Shown: piece by piece, positions 1 to 10,525 of the stretch | How the letters are laid out: each line of letters begins with the position of its first letter | Position numbering within the stretch: position 1 is the stretch's first letter | From: Ettlia oleoabundans | Lineage: Eukaryota; Chlorophyta; Chlorophyceae; Chlamydomonadales | Assembly (NCBI GenBank): GCA_019693395.1 | Contig: JAAMXP010002323.1 | Span: forward strand, 1 to 16,198 | Direction: 5' to 3' | Length of the DNA stretch: 16,198 bases | The notes under the pieces: generated by a model | What the model saw: the letters and a program-made list of their open reading frames with translations, nothing else | The model's database searches: none | Told to the model about the DNA's origin: nothing | Translations under genes and position numbers: made by a program

Positions 1-3000
1 CAGGCCAAGGCTCAGGTGCGATCCCGCAAGCCAGCCGCTGTGTACGAGCGCACCAAGCGGTCCACAAAGGAGGTGCGCTGCCGCTGCATGCCGCACGCTG
101 CCATCATCACCGTGTACGTATATGTGTACTATGTCACAAACAACCAGCAATACGTCCTCACCTCAAACCTCCTGCCTACCTGTATGCATGCAAGCTTGCT
201 CGCCTAGGCGTTGGCTGACTGCTCGTTTGGCAGCCTGAGTTGTTGGCTGGCTATCCAAGTGCCGATGGAACCAACTCAGCGTCATAAGCGACACCCCACA
301 CCAGTCCATTTGGCCCCCCCCCCACACACACACCACCACCACCACCACTACCCCTGGCCCGCAGATGTGGCCCCAGTACTCCCCCTGCACATGCGTGGGC
401 CCCTGCAAGTCCGACTGCCCCTGTGCTGGTGATGCAAACTTCTGTGAGAAGTATTGCGCCTGCGACCCAGCCAAGTGCGCCAACCGCTTTCCGGGGTGCA
501 AGTGCAGCTGCGGCACGCAGGTGAGAGGAAGGAGGGCAGGGTGCATAATTAGCGAGTGCAGGGTTGGGAGGGGTGGCGTGGGCAACACCCAGGCTTACGG
601 AGTCTTGCGAGCCATGGCGGCGGTGCTGAGGGACATGCGTTCGTGCACTGACAGCCATTTAGTCTGAGACGGATTGGGATAAGGCTCCTAACAGCCTGGT
701 AGGGGTTGGCTTGGGTGTGCACGACGCGGGCGCTCACATCTTCCATCTCAGCCTGGCTGCGGCTGCTGCGCTGCTGATGCCATTCTTGCAAGCCCTGGTT
801 GTGGCCGGGCACCTGCACCCGCTGCTGCAGACGGGCAAGCGTTGTTCCAGCAAGCAGTGCCCTTGTCTGGCGGCGGGGCGTGAGTGCGACCCAGACCTGT
901 GTAAGGTGACTGGTGTGCCCGCTGCTGCATTGGCCAGCTCACCACCTCGAGGCAGCCAGTTGGCACGAGGTCAGCAATGCCAGCTGGGTGCCAGGTCATC
1001 ACTGTGACTAGTAGGCACTCCCTGCGGGACCCCGTATCACTTCAAAAACGGTTGGGTGCCATGCTGCCGCCAGCTCAATTGCTGGAGGCTTGGATGTGCG
1101 CTTGCTTGCAGCCTACAGCTGAGCAAGCCGTACATGGCGGCAAGGAAGGCTTCGGCAGCTGTGCCTAGTCATCCAGGGGGTGGCCTCTCTGCATGTGTAT
1201 GTGCTGCAGGGCTGCCAGCCAACGCTGACTGGGTCTCACAGGGACGGCTGGCAGTGCAACAACTTCAGGATCAGGTGGGGATCAAGGAAAGCAATCCCGC
1301 CTGCCAGCCAGCCTGGCATCATCAAGTATGTGCCAGTGGGCGCCGTTGGTGGGTGGTGTAGTGGTGTTGTGCACTGCAGGGAAGCATGGCATGATGGCTT
1401 GCCTGGCTGGTCAATTTCAGCACATGCCTCTGCCACTGCCAGCTTTTTGCAGGCTCCGCTTTCCCTGCCAGCCTGCCTGCCTGCTGCCTGCCTGCCTGCC
1501 GGCCCTGCTTACCGACGCTGCCCTGCATGCCACGTAACCTTGCTTGCCTGCTGTTACTTCTGATTAGCAGCACCTGGCCATGCAACCCTGCCACCTCCCT
1601 TTATTGGCCTCCCTTGCCCTGGCTCTGCGCACCTGATGATTGTATATCCATCAGGTGTGAAAGATGTTTGTCAACTGCTCCCCGCCCTGTGCTGCCCACC
1701 CTGTCTGCCCGCAGGCTGGGCCAGGGCAAGCGCGTGCTGATGGGCCTGTCTGACATCCAGGGCTGGGGCGCATTCCTGCAGCAGCCAGCGCACAAGGATG
1801 AGTTCATTGTGAGTCCCTTCCACCTTTGCACCGGTTGTGTGCTTTCTACTTTGCTCTGGAACCGTGCTGGACCAGCGATTGCTCCTTTGTGGGCAACACT
1901 GCCACCCATGGGTATGGCCATGCCATCAACCTGCGACAACCCATGCCAGCCCCTCATCCCAGAAGCTGTGCCGCCCTCTGTGCCACCCCGTACCGCAGGG
2001 TGAGTACTGCGGTGAGCTGATCAATCACAGTGAGGCGGACAGGCGGGGGACCGTGTACGACAGAGACGACAACTCTTACCTGTTCAACCTGAAGTGCGTG
2101 CGGGTGGTACACGGTCATGGGAGCGTGTGGGTTACCTAGCCAATTGATTGGTCGTTCTGTTTGTAAGATCGCTTCATCGTTTGCAATCAAGGGAGTCTGT
2201 TATAGCGCTCCAGCTTGGTCCAACTTGCAATCATCTGAGGGCGCCACGATGGACTTGCAACATCGGCCTGCCAGCAGGGTGGTTGCCCAGGGCGGTTGCC
2301 CTGTTGTGCTCACCACAGCGCAGCTATCTGAGCCGCTTTTACCCTTCCTTTGCATTTGTTTTGGCTACAGACCCCCCCATGCTGCACCTCACATACATCC
2401 CACTCCCACCCTGTCATGTCGTGCAGCCTGGAGTGGGTGATTGATGCGCGACAGAAGGGCAACGTGCTGCGCTTTGCCAACCACTCCACCAACGCAAACT
2501 GCCGCGCTGAGTGAGCACTGGTGCCGCTGTGGACGCTGCACGTTGCCCCACTCCACACGCTGCATTGGGTACTAGCATCAACAGAGTTCACTTTGCCTCC
2601 GTATCCGTGTGTCCCTTTGCTGGCTCGTCTGTGTAAGGAACCACATTCTTGCTTCTCTGCCCCAGGATCCTGATGGTTGATGGCGATCACCGTGTGGCCA
2701 TAGTGGCCAACCGTGAGGTCAGGGCTGGGGAGGAGCTGTTCTACAACTACAACTATGACAAGAGGGTAGGTGGGTGGTGGGCGGGTGGGGTCGCATGAGA
2801 AGTATGATGCCGACCAGAGGTTGTGCGGCAGTAGAGTAGGTGGGATGGTGCCGACCCACACAAGAGCAACTGGTATGGCTTATAGACGTACGGGAACTGC
2901 ATGGTGACAGGCAATGGTGTGGTCCCATGGTGATTGAAGAGCAGGGATGCGGGTGGTACAAGTATCCTGAGGTAAGCGAAATGTTGGTGCCGGTGTTGCC

Positions 3001-3182
3001 CACACTTGCTCCAACAGCAGCTGCCGCTTCTCTGTTTGCGCTGCTGCTGCCCGCAGGTTGCCCCCAATTGGGCGGTTGGCATGCAGCTGCAGGAGCTTGC
3101 CGGGGGGCCTGCCAAGAAAAACGCCACCAAGCGGCACAACACCCGCGGGGTTGGCGGCGGCGGCAGCGATCGTGACGGCTGA
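1..3182 (+). CDS. EZH: Enhancer of zeste-like histone H3K27 methyltransferase, C-terminal part (5' end outside window)
   Basis: Catalytic subunit of Polycomb repressive complex 2, which methylates histone H3 lysine 27 in the nucleus. Exons read here: 1-72, 365-520, 831-905, 1074-~1129, 1242-1274, 1715-1808, 1999-2093, 2427-2510, 2666-2765 and 3057-3182. Phases agree and give about 296 visible residues before TGA. The CXC domain (about residues 25-107) shows paired-cysteine motifs such as YSPCTC, CEKYCAC and [15 protein letters not shown], then LNCW, which matches the plant CRNCW motif. The SET domain (about 130-255) shows [39 protein letters not shown] and [11 protein letters not shown] basic, Gly-rich tail of about 40 residues follows. 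CXC immediately before SET at the C terminus is diagnostic of E(z). Only the 3' edge of the LNCW exon is uncertain: it needs a weak gtacat donor. The FYNYNY and NCRA variants are discussed in the findings. The upstream SANT and EED/SUZ12-binding regions are not in the window. Confidence 0.93.
314..348. repeat. Intronic poly-C / CA / CCA microsatellite
   Basis: A run of ten C is followed by CA dinucleotides and then CCA trinucleotides. It lies in the E(z) intron just upstream of the first CXC exon at 365. It is simple-sequence DNA that also forms the pyrimidine-rich stretch before the acceptor. The antisense reading gives runs of Gly/Val only, so no coding role is supported. Confidence 0.85.
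1465..1507. repeat. TGCC/CTGC tetranucleotide-rich tract in E(z) intron
   Basis: Imperfect tandem TGCC units (CCTGCCTGCC, then TGCCTGCCTGCCTGCCGG) inside the long intron 1275-1714 of the E(z) gene. Similar TGCC and CCAG tracts recur in other introns of the window, so this is a genome-wide simple-sequence habit rather than a locus-specific element. Confidence 0.7.
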
Positions 3183-3579
3183 CCCTGGCAAGGCGGCACA
3201 CAGGGAATCAGAAGTTGCCTCTTGCTTCATCAACACACAAATGCGCAGGCATTGCATCATTTGTTGCTAACTTCTCGTTGTTCAATACTCACCGAGCCTT
3301 ACGAAGGCTGTTTACTAACCTTAAATACGCGTGACTAAGGGGGTGCAAGTGGAAAGAAGCTGGGCTGGTTCCCAGACTTTCTCAAGCAAACCCTCGTCTT
3401 GGAGGGCCTGTTGCTCGCAATATTTCTCCGTCTAGCACTTTGTTAGCGCTTTGTGTGTGAACTGTGCACCTGTCAATCAGCCAAAGCATTCGTGCCCTTT
3501 AGACGTCACCACCCGTGAACACAGGGCCTTGTTTCCCGCCACAAGCTCACTGACTGAATAACCGCAGCACAGCCGCAAT
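3183..3579. other. Intergenic: E(z) 3' UTR and acetate-transporter gene 5' region
   Basis: There is no supported gene here. The stretch must hold the 3' UTR of the E(z) gene and the promoter and 5' UTR of the next gene. I found no TGTAA polyadenylation signal on the + strand. An AT-rich element (CCTTAAATAC, near 3319) is the only weak promoter-like motif, and its position relative to a transcription start is unknown. Confidence 0.5.
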
Positions 3580-6500
3580 ATGGCGCAAATGGGGACCCGC
3601 AACGATGGCATGCCTGTTGGTGGCAGCGCGCCCGTAGGCGCCGCCAGCTACACCACCACTGGAGCCGTTCCAGTGGGCACCGTGACTGAGACGCACCGCA
3701 TGGTGAGGATGTGGCATGAAGTAGTCTGCAGCAGCAGCCTGCTGATTCTCAAAGTTTGACTACAGCCACATGTGCCAGAGGCCGCCTCAAGTCGTGCAGA
3801 TTTGGCCCGGCAGCCTGTGACCCAGCTGTGCTCATCATGTGCCTAGTATTTAAACCATTGACCGAATCTACTTCCCTGCCGTGCATGCCCCCTTCCCCTA
3901 CAGGTGCGGGTGCCCTCCAACATGTCTGTTGGGGGTCGCGACTACGGGCCAGACCCAAAGACAGGTGGGGTTGGTTGAGTCGCCTGAATGGGTTGGTCGA
4001 TCAATTGGCGGGTGGGTGGGTGGGTGGGTGGGGTTGCTGAATGTGCGGGCGAGTACAGTCAGCTATTGCTTCCTTTCTTCCCGCTCCTGCGCGCCCCGCA
4101 GAGTACAAGGTTGTACAGCGTGAACAAGTGGCCAACCCCGCACCCCTGGGCCTCTTTGCCTTTGGTGAGAATGTGTAGGTCACAGTCTGCAGCACATTGT
4201 ACCTGGCAAACAGGCATCCCGCAGGCAGCCAGGACATCCACTGTTGCGCTGCTGGCCTGGGTGCAGCATCTTGTATACCTGCCTTTCAATTCACGCAAAG
4301 GCTGCGTCAGCATTAGGTGTCAGGCTTGAAGGCTTGTACGTTGAATACAGCCAAGGCACTCCCTGGTTCATCTCAGTCCCTCCATGCATGCCTGCGCCAC
4401 CAATGTGCAGGGTACACGACTGCGCTGCTGCAGGGTGGCAACACTGCCATCACTGAACCAACCACCGGCCAAATGGCTGCCTCGTGAGTGGGCGGATGCT
4501 GCTAGGAGTGCCCCTGCTACTCTTCTACTTTTGTTCCTCACTACAGTCCTGAGCATGCCACAAGCCCTTGTGCCAGCTCACCGGCTCTACTGCTTCTCTT
4601 GCTGCCAAGCCTCTCTACCGGCCCTCGCTCAACACCGGAGAAGCCAGCTTAGAGACACGTGCTCGTGCACCGTTTTGCTGCCAGGGTTGACTGGCATTGT
4701 GCTGTGTGGACGCCTGCTTGCCTTGCTCTGCTCTGCTCCATCTTGCTCCTAGCCCCTTCTTCTTGCACCACACAGGTTTGGCATGTTCTATGGTGGGCTG
4801 GCGCAGCTTTTGGCTGGCATGTGGGAGTTCAAGAGGCAGAACACCTTTGGTGCTGCCGCCTTCACGTCCTATGGAGCCTTCTGGATGGGTTTCGCACTCC
4901 TCCAGATATTGGCTGCGGTGAGAGTGTGCCCTGGATTCTTCAACCACAAATCTTCTTCAATTTTGTTCCAAAGCTTTTTTCCTTTTGAAGGGTCTTTTTC
5001 TTAATGCTATCCGCTGATCCCGCAATGCTGATCTTCTTCTGGGATCATGATTCTTTGCGCCTTCGAGAGAGTTGCCAGTGGTTGGTGCTCCATAGAGGTG
5101 CACTAGACAGTGGTTGGTGCATCAGAAGAAACAGAGTGTCTGCAAGTCTGTCGCCAGCAACCTGCTAATTGCAGTACATGTGTGGTGTATTGCAGGCCGG
5201 TATCTTCACCATTGGGCGTAATGCGGACCAGATGATGCTGAGCCTGTGGGGCATCCTCACCTTCAGTGAGCACACACGCAACCTGCCTACCGGCTCCTGC
5301 AAGACACCTGGGTCTGCCTCACTGCTTGTCACAATTTGTTGGAGCCCTTGTGCGTTTCCCATACATATTGAATACCCCCACCCGCCCGCCCACCCGAACC
5401 TTATCAATCACACCACCACCTTGCCACAGTCTTCATGATCGGCACTTTGGAGCTCAACTTCTGCCTCACCCTGCTGTTCTTCATGCTGGCGGGTAAGCAG
5501 GAAGATGAGGGTGGAAAGGCTGTTGAAATCTGCATGACTGGGTATTCTGCTGCTGTGCTCCTTGGGACATGTGTTTCGTTGTGAGCGGATTTGGCAGCAG
5601 AGAGGCAATTCACTAACCTCAACCATGGAAGTTTACAACCAGGTCCCACATTTGAACAAGTAAGGGAGTTTACAACCACATGGCGGGGGCCTTGAAAATT
5701 GGTGGTTAAAACCCGTGCTCTGTTGAGCGCTTTGCAGTGCTGTTCTGGGTGCTGGCGGCGGGTGTGGAAGCTCTGTTCTGGACTCGTTTTGGTGGCTGGT
5801 GGGGCCTCGTGGTGGCAGGTCAGGCCTCCAGCTGGCGCCCTGCACCGGCCAGCAGTGCGTGCTAAGTTGCATCCTTGTTCTCAGATTGACGAGGGACCTT
5901 GTTCTCAGTTCGCTCGTCCCTCCCGAACCTCATCCTCGCCTGGCCTCTGCCATGATTGTGGCCACTGTCAAGCCGTGCCCTGCAGGCATCGCCTGGTACA
6001 TCGCCGCTGCTGATGTTATCAATGAACAGTACAAGAGGGTGAGGAACGCTATATCTGCGCCTGGCACTACCACCTCTGTTGCATCTTTAACCTTGGAACG
6101 CCAATTCCTTTTACCTGTCAAATTGCTTGAGCAACTTTGGCGTGTGCCGCTGAATTTGCGTTTGCGGACCTTGCGCATGTGCTTTTTTGAATCTGCCGCA
6201 GACTGTGCTTCCCATTGGCAAGTGGAGCGTGGGTGTCCCCATGGCAAAGGGGCTGAAGCGATTCATGGCCAAGGTGGGAGCAGCACCGTTCAGTTTGTAG
6301 CACCTGCACTGCCTCGTGCCCAACCAGTTCATTTTTCCTCAAAAAGCACTGGTCCAGGCAGTTCCCATGGGCTCCATACGACGTGACGCGGATGAAAAAT
6401 TTGCCCTGCCCTGCCCCTGCCCTGCGCTAATCTCACTCTATTGTGTCATGCTGTGCAGATTCCTGTGATTGGCTATGCATACGTCAAAGGCTGCAACCGC

Positions 6501-7354
6501 GAGGACAAGGCTGCTGGTGGGTGGTGCAACACAAGTGCAGCAAAAATGTGCCCCATTCAACAGTTGGAAGTGCTACACCTTCTTGAACCTTGCACAGGAG
6601 CACATTGTAGCTGTGTTAAGCTGTGCTGTTACAACAGCAACGTTTTATGTGCGACCACAGCTTTCTTTGTGCAAAGCTCACGTTCAAGGTTGAGGGGTTG
6701 AGGTTGCAGGCTGGGGCAAGTACAAGGATGAGGGGAAGAAGGACGAGCAGGCTGGTTACCCTGCCGGCGCGGTGAGCATGCTGATATGCAACACTGCCAG
6801 TGTTGGCTGCTTGGACTACCCGAGCCGGTGCTGATGAAGCTCAGCACAAAACCTGGCCCCTGTCTGTGTTGGCATGCTGCACTCAACATGATGATATACG
6901 AGGGCTTCGCAAAGCACTTCGCCTGAATTCACCAGCTACTCCCATGCATGCATCCATATGTGCTGCTGCGCCCTTCCATAATTTGGTGCTTGAAGCTTTG
7001 AGGATATCATGCTGCTAATCCATCTGCCTCCTGCAGGAGCATTATCAACCCTATGTGCTGCACACCAGTTACGAAGGCCCGCCTCGTGCCAGCTTTGAGG
7101 GCCAGGCAGTCAGGTGTGGTTCTCACCTCTCACTGCTTCCGCTCTCATTTTTCCGCCTCTGTCGCCGCTACCGAGGTTCCGCTGAACCTGCCGGGCTGCA
7201 TGTGCTTCTGTCATGCTGCCAGCCTTGCATGTAATGTTGCAAGTAATTTCCTGCTACGAGCCAGAAAGTAACTTTCCATCCGTGTGTTTTGGCATTGTGT
7301 TGCAGGGATGAGCAGAGGTATGCCCCTCAGGGCTCCGCAATCGGCCCCTACTGA
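3580..7354 (+). CDS. GFY: GPR1/FUN34/YaaH (SatP/GFY) family acetate transporter-like membrane protein
   Basis: Family members carry acetate, and in some cases succinate, across membranes. Chlamydomonas paralogues (GFY) have been reported on peroxisomal microbodies. Fourteen exons: 3580-3702, 3904-3964, 4102-4164, 4411-4483, 4776-4917, 5196-5265, 5430-5492, 5738-5818, 5986-6038, 6202-6273, 6459-6516, 6710-6771, 7037-7113 and 7306-7354. All phases match and the sum is 1047 nt, or 348 aa. The family signature [12 protein letters not shown] is at about residues 72-83. Further family matches are [74 protein letters not shown] and TVLPIGKW. These cover the six-helix core, residues about 75-250. The N-terminal 60 residues are Gly/Ser/Thr-rich. 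A hydrophilic tail of about 95 residues follows the core; bacterial YaaH ends near TVLPIGE, so this tail is extra. The start is the first ATG in an open 41-codon exon. Substrate and location are inferred from the family only. Confidence 0.94.
4009..4034 (+). repeat. (GGGT)n intronic tract, potential G-quadruplex
   Basis: Six consecutive G-runs of at least three, separated by single T, lie inside intron 3965-4101 of the acetate-transporter gene, on the transcribed-sense strand. Short single-T loops are the most favourable geometry for a parallel G-quadruplex. The tract starts about 44 nt after the donor. Confidence 0.8.
6403..6425. repeat. CCCTG pentanucleotide tract in intron
   Basis: Four to five imperfect CCCTG units lie in the intron 6274-6458 of the acetate-transporter gene, about 35 nt upstream of the acceptor. 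It is simple-sequence DNA and part of the pyrimidine-rich region before the 3' splice site. Confidence 0.65.
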
Positions 7355-8185
7355 CAGGCACAAGATGCTTGATGCACGGAATGCGGCCTCCCACGGCACT
7401 TTCCTGCTGCTGGTGTGGCAGCCGCAAATTAGCACTAGCTTCAGCCTGCCGCAGTCTGTACTGGCACTCAGCTTTCAGCAAAGTGGCAGATGCAGCTGCC
7501 GTCACAGCTTATCATTGGCGCCTCGTACAGTGGTTCAAGGAGGCAAGGAGGCAACGCGTGCCTCACACGCAAGTACAGCGCCTTTCAACCCTTGCACAGA
7601 GGGGAGGGCATCTGGGGTTGTCGTCCAACGCTACTGCTGCTGGGAGGCTAGGCCACCAAGACCAGTACTTGCTTCTGCAGCCAAGTGGCCAGCTTTAAGC
7701 CCAAGCTTGCAGTTGAAAACCCAAACCCAATTGCCACAAGCCAACACGTCATACACCCATGCCTGCTTAGGACATTTACCTGTTTGTTCTGTTGAACGGC
7801 TCATTTTGTTGATCCAGCCCTTGCCCCCGCCTGCCTGCCCGTTTGCCTTCGATACTGACTCAAATGTGCCGCTTCCGCGTAGTCCGTGCCTCGCAGCATC
7901 CTCGATTGTCTACTGTTGCTTGCTTGCAAACTCAGGTGTAGCGTTCCCATCTCCTGCATGCTTGGATTTGTCTTGCTGTAGATTTACTTGTGTTAAACCG
8001 CCCAGGAACTTTGTACTAATGGAGTGCCCGCTACAGGGTCGGCATAGGCGGAATGCCAGCGGCGTACTACCAAGCGGCCCCAGCGGCAGTACAGTGGCTC
8101 CAACTCATGCATCAGTGAGGTTCTGTGTCGGCTTATGCGATGCGGCACACTTCTACCAGAATAAGTGTACGGGCGATATCCTGCC
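7355..8185. other. Intergenic: 3' UTR of transporter gene and 5' region of FLU gene
   Basis: No gene is supported. The region must contain the transporter 3' UTR and the FLU promoter and leader. No TGTAA signal was found after the transporter stop. A long + strand reading frame spans it, but it overlaps transporter exon 14 out of frame and resembles no known protein. A short open segment near 8041-8115 (encoding GGMPAAYYQAAPAAVQWLQ) follows a CAG and precedes a GTGAGG donor-like site, so it could be a non-coding or alternative first exon of the FLU gene. That is unproven. Confidence 0.45.
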
Positions 8186-10427
8186 ATGGCTGCTGTCTGC
8201 GCGGTGCCGGCATCGGTCCATTTCGCTCAAGACCCTTCGGGGCGTGCTGCAGAGTGTCGTGGTTTGCGTCAAAAGCTGCGCAGAGTAAGTGCCGGGCTGG
8301 AGCGGCAGGGTGGCCAAACAGGGCTGGGACCGGGCCACTCCTGCTCTGCCTGGCGGCGGGGACGACCGACGACACCAGGCTCCATGCTGCGAGCTGCCCT
8401 TCCCTTTCTTCCACCATTCGCCGCCCCATCTTCCACCCTGAAGAAACCATAGCATGTAGGCTTGATCGTGCTGCATCTGCAGGGGCCATGGTTGTCAAGC
8501 CCGACGCGGCAGCGGTGCCTGGCTGTGAGCGCAGCTCGAGGCAGCAGCACCGGTGCGGCTCAGAGTGGCAGTGGCCCAATGCAGGCCATCTCGGCACCCG
8601 CCCCGTCGCTGACAGGCAGCCCGACGGAGCCAGGACCAATGTTTGTAGGAGCGGTCATGGGTTTCCAGGTGTCCTTCAGATCCCTTTTGGCCATATATAT
8701 ACCTGCTGATCTGCTGCTGCCAGCGCCTCTCTCAACCACCCGCAAGCCGGCTCATATACTTCACAAGTGTGCCTGACCATCCAATGCTTGTCGCAGGCAG
8801 CAGCACTGATTGGAGCAGTGGTGACAGGCGTGCTGGCCCGGCGGCGGCGCAAGGAGATGCAGGGCCTGAACCAAAAGCTGCGGCAGATCAACGCAGAACT
8901 GCGGCGGCAGCGGGAGGCCCAGACCTCGCTCCTCTCAGCGGTGGGCCTGCCTGGCACATCACCAAGCGATCAGGAGCGGCAGGAGCAGCAGGAGGCGCAG
9001 CAGGGCGGCGGCAGCGGTGAGGAAAGCGCCGCTGTTGGTGGCCCCGATGATGGCAGTGGCGCGGGCGGCGGCATTCAGGCAGCTGCGGCGCTGGATGCGT
9101 TGCGGCGGCAGCAGGAGGTGCTACAGCAGGAGCGGTCCTTGCTCGAGCAAGCGCTGCTGTCCCCATCAGCGGCACACCCCACAGAAGGCTTCGGCGACCA
9201 GCGCCTGAGCCTTGCGCGTGCGCGCCGCCAAATCGCGCAATGCATACGGTGGGTGGGTGGTTTAGGAGGGTTAGTGGGTGGCTGGATGGCATTTTGCTGC
9301 TGTCTTACCACATGGCTGATTCAAGCAGACAAGGCGCTTCATGTGATGGACAGGTGCTGGCAGGTTTTCAGTTGGCAGACACGGGGATGCTGGCTGCCGT
9401 GCTGAATGCACCTTGCATCCCTTGTGGACAGCTCGTCCTGTGCCTTGCCCACTTGCCTGAGCTGCCTGCCTGCCTTACTTCTATCCCTCCTTTCTCCCCG
9501 CTTTCAGGAACAGCAAGGAGTTGGTACGTGATGGGCGGCCGGGGGAGGTGTTCCCCATCCTGGAGCAGGGGCTGCAGCTGGCGGCTGATCTGAGCGACCT
9601 GCGGGCGGAACGTGCCCTCATGCGAATTCGGGCGCGTGCCCTCAGGGAGTCAGGTAAGCACCGCACATGATGCTTGCCCTGTTGCCTGCGCTTGCTGCGC
9701 ACATTCCTGGTTACGCAAATGTGACGCGTGCACAGCATGCCTTCATGCCTGCGTGCCCAGTGCATTCTGAGGGAGCGCGGTGCAAGATGAGGCAAGGCAG
9801 CAACCTTGCAACCAACTTTCAGTGCTGATCAGTGGAGTGCTGCTTGCTTCTGGTCTGCCAGTTGTAACTGGCACTACCCACTTGCTGCCCAGTGGGACCT
9901 GCTAGTACCTGATGCTGCCTGCACCTTGCTGCGTTTGCTCGGCGCAGGCGACCCTGCGGGCGCCCTACGCGACTTGCAGCGCAGCATAGCGCTGTCTCAG
10001 CAGCTTGGGGAGGGCAGCGGGGACGCAGACACCTTTGGAGAGATGGGAGACATATTGACGGGTGAGGCAACGTGCCTGGTAGAGGTCGTTGCATGCTCTA
10101 CACCAGAGCATTGCTGGCACGCTGCTGCCACCTACTATTAGTCAGGCAGCTTGCAAATAACTGCAGCATGGCTTGAGTCATGCCACATGCACCATTCGGG
10201 GGGGTAGGACATCAGCAAGGGGCAGGTCTGGCGAGGGGCCTGTTGTTCAAGATCGCTGCATCCCGCCGGCGCCCAGGTGCCGCCTGTGGCCTGCCTATGA
10301 TTGTGCTGTTGCCCTTGCTGCAGAGCTTGGAGATCTGGAGGCAGCTGGCACCTTCTATGATAAATGCATTTCAGCCATCCAGACCGAGGCACAACAGCCG
10401 CTCTCCAGCACCTGGGACGCCGCCTGA
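8186..10427 (+). CDS. FLU: FLU-like protein: chloroplast membrane TPR regulator of tetrapyrrole synthesis
   Basis: Plant FLU is a chloroplast-membrane repressor that binds glutamyl-tRNA reductase through its TPRs and limits 5-aminolevulinate formation; the Chlamydomonas counterpart is FLP. Six exons: 8186-8284, 8483-8668, 8797-9248, 9508-9653, 9948-10061 and 10324-10427. They are phase-consistent and total 1101 nt, 366 aa. The first 60 or so residues are Arg/Ser/Ala-rich (RQRCLAVSAARG), like a transit peptide. One membrane segment lies at about 83-109 (MFVGAVMGFQAAALIGAVV). It is followed by RRRRKEMQGLNQKLRQINAE, which closely matches the plant FLU coiled coil. A Gln/Gly-rich linker (about 150-190) and a second coil (192-216) come next. 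Three TPR-like repeats run from about 247 to 362, ending with GEMGDILTELGDLEAAG, FYDKCISAI and a short tail, the FLU C-terminal arrangement. The start ATG has a GCCATGG context. Confidence is high for identity and lower for the exact N terminus. Confidence 0.9.
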
Positions 10428-10525
10428 GCGGGAGCAGCGGCAGCTGGCGAACAGTTTGGAGACAAGCCCGCAATCAAAGCTCGGGAATGACAAGCAGCAA
10501 CAACGTACAATATAAACCAACTTTG

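Noticed and set aside
2310..2861. 183-codon minus-strand open frame
   Set aside because: It is antisense to two SET-domain exons and their intron of E(z), with no recognisable protein features. It is a shadow of the + strand gene.
5076..5120. 13-nt direct repeat CAGTGGTTGGTGC, two copies 32 nt apart in a transporter intron
   Set aside because: It is short, intronic and without flanking mobile-element features. It is insufficient to call an element.
5631..5678. Repeated GTTTACAACCA in a transporter intron
   Set aside because: Two 11-nt copies only. They are not inverted and show no further structure, so chance or a minor duplication is the simplest explanation.
7284..8288. Long + strand open frame (334 codons) between the transporter and FLU genes
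   Set aside because: It overlaps the last transporter exon and the first FLU exon out of frame, has no domain and shows non-coding composition. It is explained by low stop density.
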